Numbered from the stretch's first letter, positions 46,073 to 56,411 are shown. The stretch is 64,000 nt of DNA from Leuconostoc lactis (GCF_007954625.1 NZ_CP042420.1:1438501-1502500), one strand, 5' to 3'. The notes: generated from the sequence alone by a model not told the origin. Made by a program: numbers and translations.

Positions 46073-46345
46073 TTAAACACGACGCATCGCATCAAAAATT
46101 TCTTCACGTTGGGTATGAATTTCAACATTTAACTGTTGCCCAAGTACATTTAAATCATCTTGTAAGCCATTAAAGGTTTCGTCTAGTTGTTCAAGATTCA
46201 CCAACATGCTCATTGTGAAAATATCCGACATGATCGTTTGTGAGACATCTAAAATGTTCACATCATGTGATGCTAAGGTTTGTGCCACGCTGGCGATAAT
46301 GCCTGGCTTATCTTTTCCAACTACGGTTACAACTGCTTTTGCCAC
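46073..46345 (-). CDS. ACT domain protein (UPF0237)
   Basis: This 90-residue protein is a single ACT domain of the UPF0237 kind (VVTVVGKDKPGIIASVAQTLASHDVNILDVSQTIM), which usually binds an amino acid. It is nearly always encoded with UPF0210, as here, suggesting that it regulates that enzyme-like partner. The ligand is unknown. Confidence 0.92.
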   Translation of the reverse strand: MAKAVVTVVGKDKPGIIASVAQTLASHDVNILDVSQTIMSDIFTMSMLVNLEQLDETFNGLQDDLNVLGQQLNVEIHTQREEIFDAMRRV

Positions 46346-46426
46346 GATTTTTCCTCTTTAAAAAGTTATTTTACGTATTATACAATAAGACGCGCACCCT
46401 TGTCATTAACTGAATGCAATTTGCGG

Positions 46427-47587
46427 CTAACGATACAACCGTTCGCCGGCTTGCCACCCTAAAAATTGTACCGTTTTGGCATCATCATGAGCTTGTGTTT
46501 TCGCATCAACATGCGAATCATACAAGTGCGAAGTGAACATCGCTTCATATTCAGTCACACTGACCTGGTGTCGGTTTGCCAATAAGGCATCCGTCATAGT
46601 TTTTGGGACATAGTCGGCAAAATTATCTTGTAAGGTCACTGAGTATAATTCAGCCTCAGACCCAGACCCATAACTAAAGATAGCAATATCTTCCCCTGCC
46701 ACCAGATCCGTTGCCTGGCTTAATAGAGATAGCAAACTGAGATAAACCGACCCGGTATATAGATTTCCCACCTGACGACTATAGACTTGACTGGCTGTTA
46801 AATGCTCAGCCAAACGGATTTGCTGGGTAGGTGACGCTTCGGCCATAATTTGATCCAGCGCCTTCTTCCCCATTTTTGTATAAGGTAAATGGAACGCAAA
46901 GCCAGCAAAATCATCAAGAACATGTTGCGTTTGCTTTTGATAACGTTGCCAAAGTGTTAAAAACATCTCTTTATAAACATCAGTTGAGAGATGACCGTCA
47001 ACTAACGCTTCTTCACGGTCAACCGGCCGCCAGAAATCAGCGACATCCCGACTCATATAAACAGAATCTGAATTAATCGCTAAAATTTTCGGTTCACTCG
47101 CCACAACCATAGTAACGGCACCGGCGCCTTGTGTGACTTCACCTGGTGTTCCCAAACCATAACGGGCAATGTCAGCCGCAATCACCAAAACACGCTTTTC
47201 TGGATGCAAGGTCACGTAGTCGCGTGCCTGCATCAAGCCAAACGTTCCTGCATAACAAGCCTGCTTTAACTCAATGGTACGCGAAAATTCTGATAAATTT
47301 AATAATTTTTGAGCGTAGACAGCGGCTGATTTGGAATTATCAATCCCTGATTCCGTGGCAAAAATGACCATATCAATCGCTGCACGGTCGTCATCCGTTA
47401 AAATACTTTGGGCAGCATTAACGCCCATCGTCACGACGTCTTCATAGTTGGGTACGACAGCTTGTTGCGATTGGCCGATGCCAATTGTATATTTTTCTGG
47501 TTCGTCCCCACGTGCTTGCGCGAGCTCAGTAAGATCTAACACATAATTTGGTGTGTAAAATCCGATTTTATCAATCCCTATTGTCAT
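46427..47587 (-). CDS. mvaS: Hydroxymethylglutaryl-CoA synthase
   Basis: MvaS condenses acetyl-CoA and acetoacetyl-CoA to HMG-CoA in the mevalonate route to isoprenoids (undecaprenol, menaquinone tail). The 386-residue protein has catalytic Glu79 (FATESGIDNSKS), Cys111 (LKQACYAGT), and a histidine in the FAGFAFHLPYTKMGKKAL segment; the positions match enterococcal MvaS. I chose ATG 47587 (MTIGIDKIGFY); AAAGGA lies about 12 bases away. The earlier start at 47611 is not excluded. Confidence 0.95.
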   Translation of the reverse strand: MTIGIDKIGFYTPNYVLDLTELAQARGDEPEKYTIGIGQSQQAVVPNYEDVVTMGVNAAQSILTDDDRAAIDMVIFATESGIDNSKSAAVYAQKLLNLSEFSRTIELKQACYAGTFGLMQARDYVTLHPEKRVLVIAADIARYGLGTPGEVTQGAGAVTMVVASEPKILAINSDSVYMSRDVADFWRPVDREEALVDGHLSTDVYKEMFLTLWQRYQKQTQHVLDDFAGFAFHLPYTKMGKKALDQIMAEASPTQQIRLAEHLTASQVYSRQVGNLYTGSVYLSLLSLLSQATDLVAGEDIAIFSYGSGSEAELYSVTLQDNFADYVPKTMTDALLANRHQVSVTEYEAMFTSHLYDSHVDAKTQAHDDAKTVQFLGWQAGERLYR

Positions 47588-47623
47588 GGTTATTATCTTT
47601 CCTTTGATCATGTGCGTTGACGC

Positions 47624-47652
47624 AAAAAAGCGTCCTCAGACGCCTTTTTACG
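47624..47652 (-). terminator. Terminator after the ABC-F gene
   Basis: The arms GCGTC and GACGC with flanking A and T runs make a compact hairpin (minus strand ends TTTTTT). It separates the ABC-F gene from mvaS. Confidence 0.85.
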
Positions 47653-47674
47653 CTATATGGGTTAAACACACAGC

Positions 47675-49297
47675 TTAATAAAGTTCCTTGACCTTTTCTT
47701 GGATACTTGGTGTTGAAATAAATTCATCATACGTTGTATCCACACGGTCCACAGCACCTTTGGCTGAAACTTCAATCACGTGGTTGGCAGTCGTTGCCAA
47801 GAATTCGTGATCGTGAGAAGTCATAATAATGCCACCCTTAAAGTTCACCACGGCATCGTTTAATGATTGAATTGATTCCAAATCCAAGTGGTTCGTTGGG
47901 TCATCCATGAGCAAGACATTGGCCTTCAATAGCATCATCTTAGCCAAGGTAATACGCACCTTTTCACCACCAGAAAGGACTTTGATTTGCTTCAAAGAAT
48001 CGTCGCCGCGGAACAACATTTGTCCCAACATACCACGAAGACTTGTATTGTCCTTTTGATCTTCTTCCGCAAAATCACGCAACCAATCCAAAATCGTTGC
48101 TTCTTGATCGTCAAAGTTATCATTCAAATCTTTGGCAATATAAGATTGTGATGTTGTCACACCCCAAGTCACTGACCCAGTGTCTGGTTCAAGTGTGCCG
48201 GCAATAATTTGCATAAGTGTTGTGGTTGCCAAATCAGAACGTGACAAGATCGCAATTTTATCGCCAGGACGGCCGATAAATGAAATATTATCGAGTACTT
48301 TTTCGCCATCAATTGTCTTAGACACATTCTCAACACGAATCATGTCGTTGCCCAATTCGCGGTTCATTGGGAAATTAATGAATGGGTACTTACGTGATGA
48401 TGGCTTGATGTCATCCAACGTAATCTTTTCCAATTGTTTCTTACGTGCAGTAGCTTGCTTTGACTTAGAAGCATTGGCTGAGAAACGGGCCACGAATTCT
48501 TGCAATTGCTTAATTTGTTCTTCCTTCTTAGCATTTTGCTGAGAAGCCAAACGTTGCGCCAATTCAGAAGATTCACGCCAAAAATCATAGTTCCCGACGA
48601 ATGGTGTAATCTTACCAAAATCAACATCCAAGATGTTTGTTGACACGGCGTTTAGGAAGTGACGGTCGTGGGACACCACAATAACTAGGTTCGGGAAATC
48701 AGCCAAGAAATCTTCTAACCAGTTAATTGTCTGCACATCCAGACCGTTGGTTGGTTCATCAAGCACCAAAATGTCAGGGTTTCCAAACAAAGCTTGCGCC
48801 AACAACACCTTCACTTTATCGTTTTCAGTCAATTCACCCATTAACGTGTAGTGCATATCGTCAGGAATGCCTAACTTGCTCAACAATTGACCCGCTTCAA
48901 CTTCTGCGTTCCAACCATCAAGCTCTTCAAATTCTGCACCCAAATCCGCTACGCGAACACCGTCTTCATCATTGAAATCCGGCTTGGCATAAATGGCGTC
49001 CATTTCTGTCTTGACTTGATACAAACGCTTATGCCCTTGAATCACTGTGTCCAACACGGTAAATTCATCAAAAGCAAAGTGATCTTGTTGCAAAGATGAC
49101 ATCCGTTCACCTTCACCAATCGCAATCACACCTTCTGTTGGTTGCAATTCACCTTGTAATAACTTCAAAAAAGTTGACTTGCCGGCACCATTGGCACCGA
49201 TAATACCGTAAGTATTGCCAGGCGTCAACTTTAAGTTAACATCTTGATATAATTTAGGCCCAGCAAAGCTGAAGCTCATGTCTGATACTGTGATCAA
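47675..49297 (-). CDS. ABC-F family ATPase (YkpA/YbiT type), one ATP site degenerate
   Basis: This 540-residue protein has two ABC domains joined by a charged linker and no membrane spans; ABC-F proteins act on the ribosome. NBD1 has Walker A GANGAGKST (34-42) and Walker B VLDEPTN (178-184). NBD2 has the signature LSGGE (441-445). By contrast NBD2 Walker A reads SRSDLATTT (352-360, no lysine), the NBD1 signature is LTEND (156-160), and the NBD2 catalytic glutamate is Asp466. These three changes fall on the same composite ATP site, leaving the other site consensus. It resembles the YkpA/YbiT group rather than antibiotic-protection subgroups. Confidence 0.88.
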   Translation of the reverse strand: MITVSDMSFSFAGPKLYQDVNLKLTPGNTYGIIGANGAGKSTFLKLLQGELQPTEGVIAIGEGERMSSLQQDHFAFDEFTVLDTVIQGHKRLYQVKTEMDAIYAKPDFNDEDGVRVADLGAEFEELDGWNAEVEAGQLLSKLGIPDDMHYTLMGELTENDKVKVLLAQALFGNPDILVLDEPTNGLDVQTINWLEDFLADFPNLVIVVSHDRHFLNAVSTNILDVDFGKITPFVGNYDFWRESSELAQRLASQQNAKKEEQIKQLQEFVARFSANASKSKQATARKKQLEKITLDDIKPSSRKYPFINFPMNRELGNDMIRVENVSKTIDGEKVLDNISFIGRPGDKIAILSRSDLATTTLMQIIAGTLEPDTGSVTWGVTTSQSYIAKDLNDNFDDQEATILDWLRDFAEEDQKDNTSLRGMLGQMLFRGDDSLKQIKVLSGGEKVRITLAKMMLLKANVLLMDDPTNHLDLESIQSLNDAVVNFKGGIIMTSHDHEFLATTANHVIEVSAKGAVDRVDTTYDEFISTPSIQEKVKELY

Positions 49298-49386
49298 TTA
49301 AATTTCCTCCATTATCGCTGTGTTCAGGTTGTTTTATCTCAATCACCAAACACAGTTCTGTAAAAATACCTGTTATAACTATAACA

Positions 49387-49416
49387 GAAAAAGCGCGAAA
49401 GGTCGCGCTTTTTCAT
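49387..49416 (-). terminator. Terminator after the small membrane protein gene
   Basis: AAAAAGCGCGA / TCGCGCTTTTT with a short AAGG loop; T-runs on both strands. It lies about 40 bases past the stop at 49458. Confidence 0.85.
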
Positions 49417-49457
49417 AACTTTATTCCAACACAATCCCTGACTAATCTGGGCTAATA

Positions 49458-49895
49458 TTACGATTTAAAGCCACCTTCAACCGGTATTTGGAACGTTTCT
49501 GACTCACCAGAATTCAAATCATGAAAACCATTTTCAATCGGAATCAAATTTTCATCTGGATCATCTCGTGTATCACCCAAAAAAGTAAAGAGGCTTAAGA
49601 CAACGTATAATAAACTGAAATAAAAGCCGTATGACATCGATACTAAACCGAACCAAAGTGTCGCAACTAATGCAAAAATGACTGGCATCAGCAATAATGT
49701 GACGGGTGAATAACCATGGCGGCGAACATCATAGCCTAGATACAACATGTAAGCACTATTAAGGATGATATAAATAAAAATCACCTTATGCAAACTCGTC
49801 CAACCTGCTAGTTCACCCAAGAAAGGTAGGCCCCAGCCAAATATAATTGCAGCCAACCATTGATAACCATAATATTTTTTAAACGTCTTTTTCAT
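49458..49895 (-). CDS. Four-span membrane protein, unknown function
   Basis: I do not recognise a family for this 145-residue protein. Four hydrophobic stretches are visible (about 13-30, 35-53, 64-83, 85-105), followed by an acidic cytoplasmic tail of about 40 residues with two similar motifs (IPIENGFHDL and IPVEGGFKS). The tail could be a protein-binding site. It is monocistronic with a terminator. Confidence 0.75.
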   Translation of the reverse strand: MKKTFKKYYGYQWLAAIIFGWGLPFLGELAGWTSLHKVIFIYIILNSAYMLYLGYDVRRHGYSPVTLLLMPVIFALVATLWFGLVSMSYGFYFSLLYVVLSLFTFLGDTRDDPDENLIPIENGFHDLNSGESETFQIPVEGGFKS

Positions 49896-49988
49896 CCGTG
49901 ACCACCTTTAATAACAATTCTATCTTATCTGATTATATTACAGCGCACGTTAATATAGTAGCCCAATGTTATGTTTTGTGGCAAAAAA

Positions 49989-50726
49989 TTAATTCAATTC
50001 TTTTAAAACACTAATTGCCGATAAGGCATACAATGGTGCCGTTTCGGCACGTAAAATGCGCGGCCCTAGCCCTGCTGGTTTAAAACCATGCGCACTTAAG
50101 TCCGCCACTTCATCAGCTGTGAGGCCCCCTTCAGGTCCAAACACTAGAGCCAATTCCGCACCCGTTGGTAAGGGTTTGACGACTTGAACAAGTGTCCCCA
50201 CTTCACCCTCACGCGCAGATTCTTCCCAAGCGACTATCCCAGCTTGCTTGGGTAACGATAAGACTTCTGACCACGATAAAAAATCAATGGTCGGAATCAT
50301 CAAGCGATGCGACTGTTCTGCAGCTGCTTGCGCAATTTTTTCTAAACGCGTCGCTTTTTTAAGCTGTTGTTTCCGCCAATCAGCCACTGTGCGCGTCATC
50401 GTTGTAAAGATAATGCGATGCACACCAAGTTCCGTGGCTTTTTGGACAAACCAATCAGACCGATCATTTTTTAATGGTGACACAATCACCGTGACCTGGA
50501 CTGGCAATTCTACATTTTCCGTTAACCGCGAGACCACTTTCAGGGTCATCTCCGTTGGTGTAATCGCTACGACTTCACCAACGACCACCGCTTGATCTTG
50601 ACTGACAAACTCTGCCTGCGAGCCGACCCGTGCGCGCAACACTTTACCAAAATGCTTAAAAACATCTTGGTCAGATGTGAGAACAATGTCATCAGCGATT
50701 GGTTGCTTAAGAAAATAACGTTGCAT
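49989..50726 (-). CDS. rsmE: 16S rRNA (uracil-1498-N3) methyltransferase
   Basis: RsmE methylates U1498 of 16S rRNA. This SPOUT enzyme of 245 residues has an N-terminal PUA-like part and the knot motifs VQKATELGVHRIIF, AAAEQSHRLMIP, LVFGPEGGLTADEV, and LGPRILRAETAPLYALSAI. It overlaps prmA by one base (TAATG), the usual prmA-rsmE pair. Confidence 0.96.
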   Translation of the reverse strand: MQRYFLKQPIADDIVLTSDQDVFKHFGKVLRARVGSQAEFVSQDQAVVVGEVVAITPTEMTLKVVSRLTENVELPVQVTVIVSPLKNDRSDWFVQKATELGVHRIIFTTMTRTVADWRKQQLKKATRLEKIAQAAAEQSHRLMIPTIDFLSWSEVLSLPKQAGIVAWEESAREGEVGTLVQVVKPLPTGAELALVFGPEGGLTADEVADLSAHGFKPAGLGPRILRAETAPLYALSAISVLKELN

Positions 50727-51604
50727 TACTCCGTTTCCTCTCGTTTTGCAATATAACTATGCCATTCACCCATTTGTGCTTTTTGCACCACATGATAGCC
50801 ATGTGATACCAGTTGCTGTTCAATTTCTGGGGCAATCGCGTCATAGATCCCAGAGACCAAGAAATAACCGTTTGGTTTCAGGAGTGGGATTGTTTGTGGA
50901 ATGAGACGCGCAATGACATCTGCTAAAATATTAGCCACAATTAAATCAACTGGTTCAACGGTAACATCTGCTAACAAATCGCTGGCCACGACAGGAATAT
51001 CTGCAGCTACTGGGTTTAACGCCAAGTTTTCTTTTGCTACGGCCACTGCCATATCGTCAATATCCGTGGCTAAAATTGGGCCAACGCCTAATTGTCTGGC
51101 CGCAACGGCCAAAACACCGGACCCCGTTCCCACATCAATCATCGACTCACCACCGCGTACAACTGTTTCAAGGGCTTGCATCATCAACTGCGTTGTCTCA
51201 TGCGTGCCAGTCCCAAAAGCTAGCTTGGGATCCATCACGATTGGCTTTTCATCAGCCTGCTGTGGTTCAAACGGCTCCCAAGATGGCACAACCGTCAAAT
51301 GGCGTGTAATCCGTTGCGCATGATAGTATTGTTTCCAATTATTTTCCCAATCCGATTGGGCAATCCCGTTCACAGTAATCGTAGCTGGTGCCGCCTGAAT
51401 ACCAAAACGCGCCAATTCATCTAGATCTGCACGAATAGTAGCTAAGACTTGGGGGAATTGATCATCATCAGCAAAATAGGCAATGACTTGTACCTCAGCC
51501 GTGTCTTCAATTTGAACACCTTCTGCACCAACCCGTAACAAAATATCTGATACCGCTTCGATTGCTTCAGGTTGTGTTGTAATTTGCACTGCTTGCCAGT
51601 TCAT
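50726..51604 (-). CDS. prmA: Ribosomal protein L11 methyltransferase
   Basis: PrmA methylates ribosomal protein L11. The 292-residue protein has NNWKQYYHAQRI, LAFGTGTHETTQLMMQALE, SAM motif IDVGTGSGVLAVAARQLG, and DLIVANILADVI. The start overlaps the upstream dehydrogenase gene (ATGA). Confidence 0.96.
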   Translation of the reverse strand: MNWQAVQITTQPEAIEAVSDILLRVGAEGVQIEDTAEVQVIAYFADDDQFPQVLATIRADLDELARFGIQAAPATITVNGIAQSDWENNWKQYYHAQRITRHLTVVPSWEPFEPQQADEKPIVMDPKLAFGTGTHETTQLMMQALETVVRGGESMIDVGTGSGVLAVAARQLGVGPILATDIDDMAVAVAKENLALNPVAADIPVVASDLLADVTVEPVDLIVANILADVIARLIPQTIPLLKPNGYFLVSGIYDAIAPEIEQQLVSHGYHVVQKAQMGEWHSYIAKREETE

Positions 51605-52671
51605 CCTATTTCCTCATGTCTAATCACCGCTTTGCCAATCATGTGGCCAGCTTCAACCAGCGCTGTTGCTTGGCGCAGATTTTCAACGGTTAAGCCCTCA
51701 AATGTTGTCGTGAGTGTCGATTGTATGATATGTTGATCAATTAAGTTGGCGACCGTATTCAAAGCCTCACCTTGTGATGCCATATCGACACCATAGTTGC
51801 CCTTGGCAAACATAAAGATCCAGCTAAATTGCGCCCCGATATTTTTCAACGGCCCCATGTTAATTGGTCCAGTTGTTTCAACGATGCTGGCAATCCGACC
51901 AAAGGGGCGAATTGTTGTCAAAACCAACGGCCAATACGTATTGGTATCTTGCAAAATCGCAATATTATCGACTTGTTCATGTTGAATTTTGATCAATTGG
52001 GCTTTGATATCTTGCTGATAATCTAAAATATAATCAGCACCCAGCTGCTTCACCCATTCTACTGACTCTAATCGTGAAGCAGTTGTAATCACGGTCATTC
52101 CCAAATATTTTGCCAGTTGAATAAGCATCGACCCGACACCACCAGCACCATTTAAGATTAAGATACTCTTGCCGGCAGCGGCTTCGGCTGTTATATCGTA
52201 TCCAAAAGCGTCGTGTAAAATTTCAACTGCTGTAATTGCTGTTAAAGGCACAGCAGCTGCTTCCGCTGGTGTCAAAGCACGGGGGGCATGTCCCACTAAA
52301 CGCGCATCAACAACTTGATAATCCGCATGCGCACCTTGTTGCTGTTGTGAACCAGCATAATAAACTTTATCCCCAACGGCAAAATTTGATACTTCAGCAC
52401 CAGTCGCAACCACCTCACCCATCGCATCAAAACCAAGAATGCGAAAAACACCGGTGTCTTGATAATTTTGCCGCATCTTACTATCAACCGGATTGAGACC
52501 ACTGGCAGCAACTTTAACCAACAATTCATGCGCTGCTGGTCGTGGTCGGGCAACCTTTTTAGCCAGGAAAACATTAGGATCTTCAACTGGTAAGGCTTGA
52601 TCAAAGCCAACCGCCCACATCTTATCTTGCCCAAAAGGCCATAATTGTTTGAATGTATCAAGTAATGACAT
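51601..52671 (-). CDS. Zinc-independent MDR alcohol dehydrogenase / quinone oxidoreductase
   Basis: This 356-residue medium-chain dehydrogenase of the ZADH/quinone-reductase-like branch has ELLVKVAASGLNPVDSKMR, VGDKVYYAGS, the NADPH site ILNGAGGVGSMLIQLAKYLG, and LGADYILDYQQD. Zinc ligands of true alcohol dehydrogenases are not evident, fitting NADPH-dependent quinone or enone reduction. It heads a coupled unit with prmA and rsmE, although no functional link is obvious. Confidence 0.88.
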   Translation of the reverse strand: MSLLDTFKQLWPFGQDKMWAVGFDQALPVEDPNVFLAKKVARPRPAAHELLVKVAASGLNPVDSKMRQNYQDTGVFRILGFDAMGEVVATGAEVSNFAVGDKVYYAGSQQQQGAHADYQVVDARLVGHAPRALTPAEAAAVPLTAITAVEILHDAFGYDITAEAAAGKSILILNGAGGVGSMLIQLAKYLGMTVITTASRLESVEWVKQLGADYILDYQQDIKAQLIKIQHEQVDNIAILQDTNTYWPLVLTTIRPFGRIASIVETTGPINMGPLKNIGAQFSWIFMFAKGNYGVDMASQGEALNTVANLIDQHIIQSTLTTTFEGLTVENLRQATALVEAGHMIGKAVIRHEEIG

Positions 52672-52680
52672 TTAAGACTC

Positions 52681-53478
52681 CTATTCTGCTAATCCCGTAT
52701 TTAAAATATTATTGAGTGTTTCCTTTGATACTTGATAGTCGCCATGTAACCAGCGGCCGGTATAAAGTAAGGTCATTTTAGCTTGAATTGGTTTAGCTGT
52801 TGGCAACTGATTTTGTAACACATTTTGCCAATTGTCCGACACCATCGCATAAGCAACTAGTCTGAGCTGTGGCTCAGATAATTTGTGCACGTCATCAGCC
52901 TTTTTATTCAATTCGCCATCGACGTAATCTCGTACTTTCTTTTGTGCCGCTGGGAGATCAATTGGCACAACAGTATAAGACACGGTCGCATTATGGTAAC
53001 GATCAAAGGTAATCTGATTAATGCGGTAGTGGCGATCGTGTTGTAGCGTTGCCAAATAATGGCGTGATAACGCTGCCATCACCTCTGATTTATGATAGGT
53101 TTTCCCATCAAAGTCCACTTGATCAGCCACGGCATCCCCATGATTAAGTGCTTGTTGGATGCTCGTCGTAATTTCCTTTTGCCAAGCGGCTGGGGTTAAA
53201 TGCACCACATCTTTTACATTTGGCGCAGATGCCTGCCCTGTTAAACCAAATGATAACGCGGTTGTTGCTTCTTTTTTGGCTAACTTTTGGCGCGTTGCTT
53301 GACTAACACCGTCATAGTTAAAACCAATCCGTGCGATGGCAAAACCAACAACACCAAGCATCACCAGGACTGAAATCGTCACAATGATCACACGGTAACG
53401 TTGCACAAACGTCTTTTGTGCCCCACCCCAATATTTGGCCATCCGTGATTTTGGGTAATCCTTAGTTTCCTCGGGCAT
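52681..53478 (-). CDS. Membrane-anchored extracytoplasmic protein, unknown function
   Basis: This 265-residue protein has a basic N-terminus, one span (about 30-53), and an extracellular domain containing paired [25 protein letters not shown] helices and strands. I do not recognise the family with certainty (it recalls DUF5105-like lactobacillus proteins). The ATG at 53478 overlaps the lepA stop by 17 bases; an ATG at 53490 sits directly on GGAGG and is less likely. Coupling to lepA suggests only shared transcription. Confidence 0.7.
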   Translation of the reverse strand: MPEETKDYPKSRMAKYWGGAQKTFVQRYRVIIVTISVLVMLGVVGFAIARIGFNYDGVSQATRQKLAKKEATTALSFGLTGQASAPNVKDVVHLTPAAWQKEITTSIQQALNHGDAVADQVDFDGKTYHKSEVMAALSRHYLATLQHDRHYRINQITFDRYHNATVSYTVVPIDLPAAQKKVRDYVDGELNKKADDVHKLSEPQLRLVAYAMVSDNWQNVLQNQLPTAKPIQAKMTLLYTGRWLHGDYQVSKETLNNILNTGLAE

Positions 53479-55315
53479 ATTGTGTATCATCCTCCGTCTT
53501 CAACACTGCCATAAAGGCTTCTTGTGGGACATCGACTGTCCCAACGGACTTCATACGTGCCTTACCACGCTTTTGCTTATCCAACAATTTAGCACGACGA
53601 TCAGGATCACCTGTATGAATCTTGGCCGTCACGTCCTTACGGTAGGCTTTAATATTCGTTCGGGCCAAAATTTTTGCGCCAATCGCTGCTTGTACGGGAA
53701 TTTCAAAGTTTTGTCGAGGAATAATTTCTTTCAACTTTGATGTGATAATACGACCACGTTCAGCAGCAAAATCACGATGCACAATGAAACTCAACGCATC
53801 GACCTTTTCCGAATTCAGCAAAATATCAATCTTGACCAAGTCCGATGGGCGATAACCAGAAATTTCATAATCTAGCGAAGCGTAGCCACGTGTGCTTGAC
53901 TTTAACTTGTCAAAGAAGTTGAAAATAATTTCTGACAACGGCATCTTATATTTGACATTGACACGTGACGCATCCAAATATTCCATCGTTTCAAATTCAC
54001 CACGCTTACGTTGTGCCAATTCCATGACGGCCCCAACATATTCATTGGGTACCATAATTTGCGCATCAACATAAGGTTCTTCAATTGCCTTCACCTTAGA
54101 TGGTTCAGGCATTTCTGATGGGTTTTCAATTTCCAATTCTTCGCCATCATTGGTCAATACACGGTAAGTAACCGAAGGTGCCGTAGTCACAAGATCCAAA
54201 TCAAATTCACGTTCTAGCCGTTCTTGAATCACATCCATGTGCAACAACCCGAGGAACCCAACACGGTAACCAAAGCCCAAGGCCTGTGATGTTTCGGGTT
54301 CAAATGTCAAAGCCGCATCGTTTAACTGCAACTTTTCTAAGGCATCACGCAAATCCGTATATTTGGCATTATCAGATGGATATAGTCCTGAATAAACCAT
54401 TGGTGTCATTGGCTTATAACCGGCCAATGGTTCGGTTGCCGGATTCGCCACACTGGTAATCGTATCACCAGAATGCGTCGTATGAATATCTTTGATGGAA
54501 GCCGTCAAATAACCAACATCACCGGCCATCAAATAGTCACGCTTTTGCGCATTGGGTGACATCACACCGACTTCATTGACTTCATACTCGGCACCCGTGT
54601 TCATCATGCGAATTTTATCACCCGGCTTCACAATACCTTCACGCACACGCATGTTGACCACAACACCACGGTATGGATCATAGGCCGAATCGAAAATTAA
54701 AGCCCGTAATGGGGCTTCCAAATCTCCTGTTGGCGCAGGCAAATCCGTGACTATTTTTTCCAATAATTCTGGAATACCAATGCCCTTTTTAGCGGATGCT
54801 AACACAGCTTCTGAAGCGTCAATCCCAATCACATCTTCAATCTCAGCACGAACCTTTTCGGGATCAGCAGCTGGGAGATCAATTTTATTAATGACTGGCA
54901 AAATTTCCAAGCCGTTATCTAGGGCCAAATAAACATTGGCTAACGTTTGGGCTTCCACGCCTTGTGAGGCATCGACGACTAAAATGGCACCTTCGGCGGC
55001 AGCCAAAGAACGTGACACTTCATAAGAAAAGTCAACGTGTCCAGGTGTGTCAATTAAGTGGAAAATATAAGTTTCACCATCTTTGGCATCATACTGCACT
55101 TCTACGGCATTTAGCTTAATGGTAATCCCACGTTCACGTTCCAAATCCATTGTATCCAACAATTGATTTTGCATGTCGCGTTCAGCCACCGTATGGGTAT
55201 GCTCCAAAATACGGTCGGCAATCGTCGACTTCCCGTGATCAATATGTGCCACAATGGAAAAGTTACGGATATGTTTTTGTCTCTTCTTAAGTTGTTCTAA
55301 ATTAATTTCTGTCAT
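53462..55315 (-). CDS. lepA: Elongation factor 4 (LepA)
   Basis: LepA is a translational GTPase that acts on ribosome initiation or back-translocation. The 617-residue protein has the GTP motifs [24 protein letters not shown], domain II, the LepA-specific [20 protein letters not shown], and the C-terminal [20 protein letters not shown]. It is longer than typical only at the ends (about 600). Confidence 0.97.
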   Translation of the reverse strand: MTEINLEQLKKRQKHIRNFSIVAHIDHGKSTIADRILEHTHTVAERDMQNQLLDTMDLERERGITIKLNAVEVQYDAKDGETYIFHLIDTPGHVDFSYEVSRSLAAAEGAILVVDASQGVEAQTLANVYLALDNGLEILPVINKIDLPAADPEKVRAEIEDVIGIDASEAVLASAKKGIGIPELLEKIVTDLPAPTGDLEAPLRALIFDSAYDPYRGVVVNMRVREGIVKPGDKIRMMNTGAEYEVNEVGVMSPNAQKRDYLMAGDVGYLTASIKDIHTTHSGDTITSVANPATEPLAGYKPMTPMVYSGLYPSDNAKYTDLRDALEKLQLNDAALTFEPETSQALGFGYRVGFLGLLHMDVIQERLEREFDLDLVTTAPSVTYRVLTNDGEELEIENPSEMPEPSKVKAIEEPYVDAQIMVPNEYVGAVMELAQRKRGEFETMEYLDASRVNVKYKMPLSEIIFNFFDKLKSSTRGYASLDYEISGYRPSDLVKIDILLNSEKVDALSFIVHRDFAAERGRIITSKLKEIIPRQNFEIPVQAAIGAKILARTNIKAYRKDVTAKIHTGDPDRRAKLLDKQKRGKARMKSVGTVDVPQEAFMAVLKTEDDTQYARGN

Positions 55316-55384
55316 GTTTATATTGCGTGAAAAACGCGCTTTCTTTCAATTATTCTATTCTATTCATTTTATCATGAAACCGAT

Positions 55385-55425
55385 AAAAAAAGCGTGATGG
55401 CATGCTATTTCTAACATAACACCAC
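55385..55425 (-). terminator. Terminator after the EamA transporter gene
   Basis: An 11-bp imperfect stem (GTGATGGCATG with CATAACACCAC) is followed by GCTTTTTTT on the minus strand. It lies just after the stop at 55434. Confidence 0.65.
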
Positions 55426-55433
55426 ACACCTTT

Positions 55434-56321
55434 TTAAATTGTTCGACGCAACGCTTGAATAAAGACGGTGCTAATAATTAAGATTGAGCCAATCATATCT
55501 GCCACACCAAATGCGATATGGAAAATCAGGATGCTTAATATCGTCCCCATCAACGGTTCCAGGGCACCTAATGTGCTGGCTACTGTTGGTTTAATCCAAG
55601 CCAAGCTCTGAATAAACACCACATAAGCAAACGCTGTCCCAATCAAAATTGAAAAGCTGAGTAACCCAATGACTGGTAAACGCCAATCTGGCGCGTCAAT
55701 CCAAACTGGATTCACAAAATTAATCCCAATGCCACTAATCGCCATCGCCCAGGCACTCACTGTGACTGCGCCAAATTTTGTAATCAATTGATGCGGTAAT
55801 AACGTATAAAAGACCGCGCCCACACCAGCTAGTAAGCCCCAAACTAACGCGGGTGTCGACATTGCTAGTGTGCCAATTTGGCCATGCGTGGCAATTAAGA
55901 CTGTGCCGACAACTGCAAAAATAATGGCGATAACATCTTGTCGGGCCGGCAGTTGCCAATGTCGAATTGCCAAGAAAATGGCAATCATAATTGGATTCGT
56001 AAATTGTAACACCGTTGCGGTAGCGGCATTTCCCGCTTCAATCGCCATAATATAGGTGTATTGGACAAATAACATGCCCAAAAACGAGAATACTAACAAA
56101 TGCCCAGCATCTCGCCAGCGCTTAAACGGCGCAAAAATTTGATTACCCTGTTTCAAATAGGCCCAAACGAGCAAGACCGCACCTGCCACTATCAATCGAA
56201 AGGTAGCAAACCAACGCGCATTGACGCCCTGCGCAAATAACATGTCAACTACGACACTATTAATTCCCCACAACAGTGGCCCAAGGATTGCAAACAGCAA
56301 ACCTTTTGTTCTATTCGTCAT
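55434..56321 (-). CDS. EamA/DMT family transporter
   Basis: This 295-residue protein has ten spans in two EamA repeats (GLLFAILGPLLWGINSVVVDML and ALVWGLLAGVGAVFYTLLP), as in metabolite or drug exporters of the DMT superfamily. Substrate is unknown. I start at ATG 56321, five bases after GGAGAAGAG; the longer start at 56363 adds a polar stretch unlike homologues. It is monocistronic. Confidence 0.88.
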   Translation of the reverse strand: MTNRTKGLLFAILGPLLWGINSVVVDMLFAQGVNARWFATFRLIVAGAVLLVWAYLKQGNQIFAPFKRWRDAGHLLVFSFLGMLFVQYTYIMAIEAGNAATATVLQFTNPIMIAIFLAIRHWQLPARQDVIAIIFAVVGTVLIATHGQIGTLAMSTPALVWGLLAGVGAVFYTLLPHQLITKFGAVTVSAWAMAISGIGINFVNPVWIDAPDWRLPVIGLLSFSILIGTAFAYVVFIQSLAWIKPTVASTLGALEPLMGTILSILIFHIAFGVADMIGSILIISTVFIQALRRTI

Positions 56322-56370
56322 CTCTTCTCCAGTATTTGTCGTCCCACCATTTTTATGTGACAAAATGAAA

Positions 56371-56398
56371 AAAGTTTAGCAAATTGCCAAACTTAATG
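56371..56398 (-). terminator. Terminator after the Gfo/Idh/MocA gene
   Basis: The arms AAGTTT-GCAA / TTGC-AAACTT with single mismatches, T-run on the minus strand. It is 13 bases after the stop at 56412. Confidence 0.75.
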
Positions 56399-56411
56399 TG
56401 TTAGGACGTGA

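Noticed and set aside
47675..49297. Antibiotic-resistance ABC-F protein
   Set aside because: The layout fits the housekeeping YkpA/YbiT group, and the gene stands in a conserved context without resistance genes.
55326..55340. Small GCGT/ACGC hairpin upstream of lepA
   Set aside because: Only four pairs and no T-run; likely chance.
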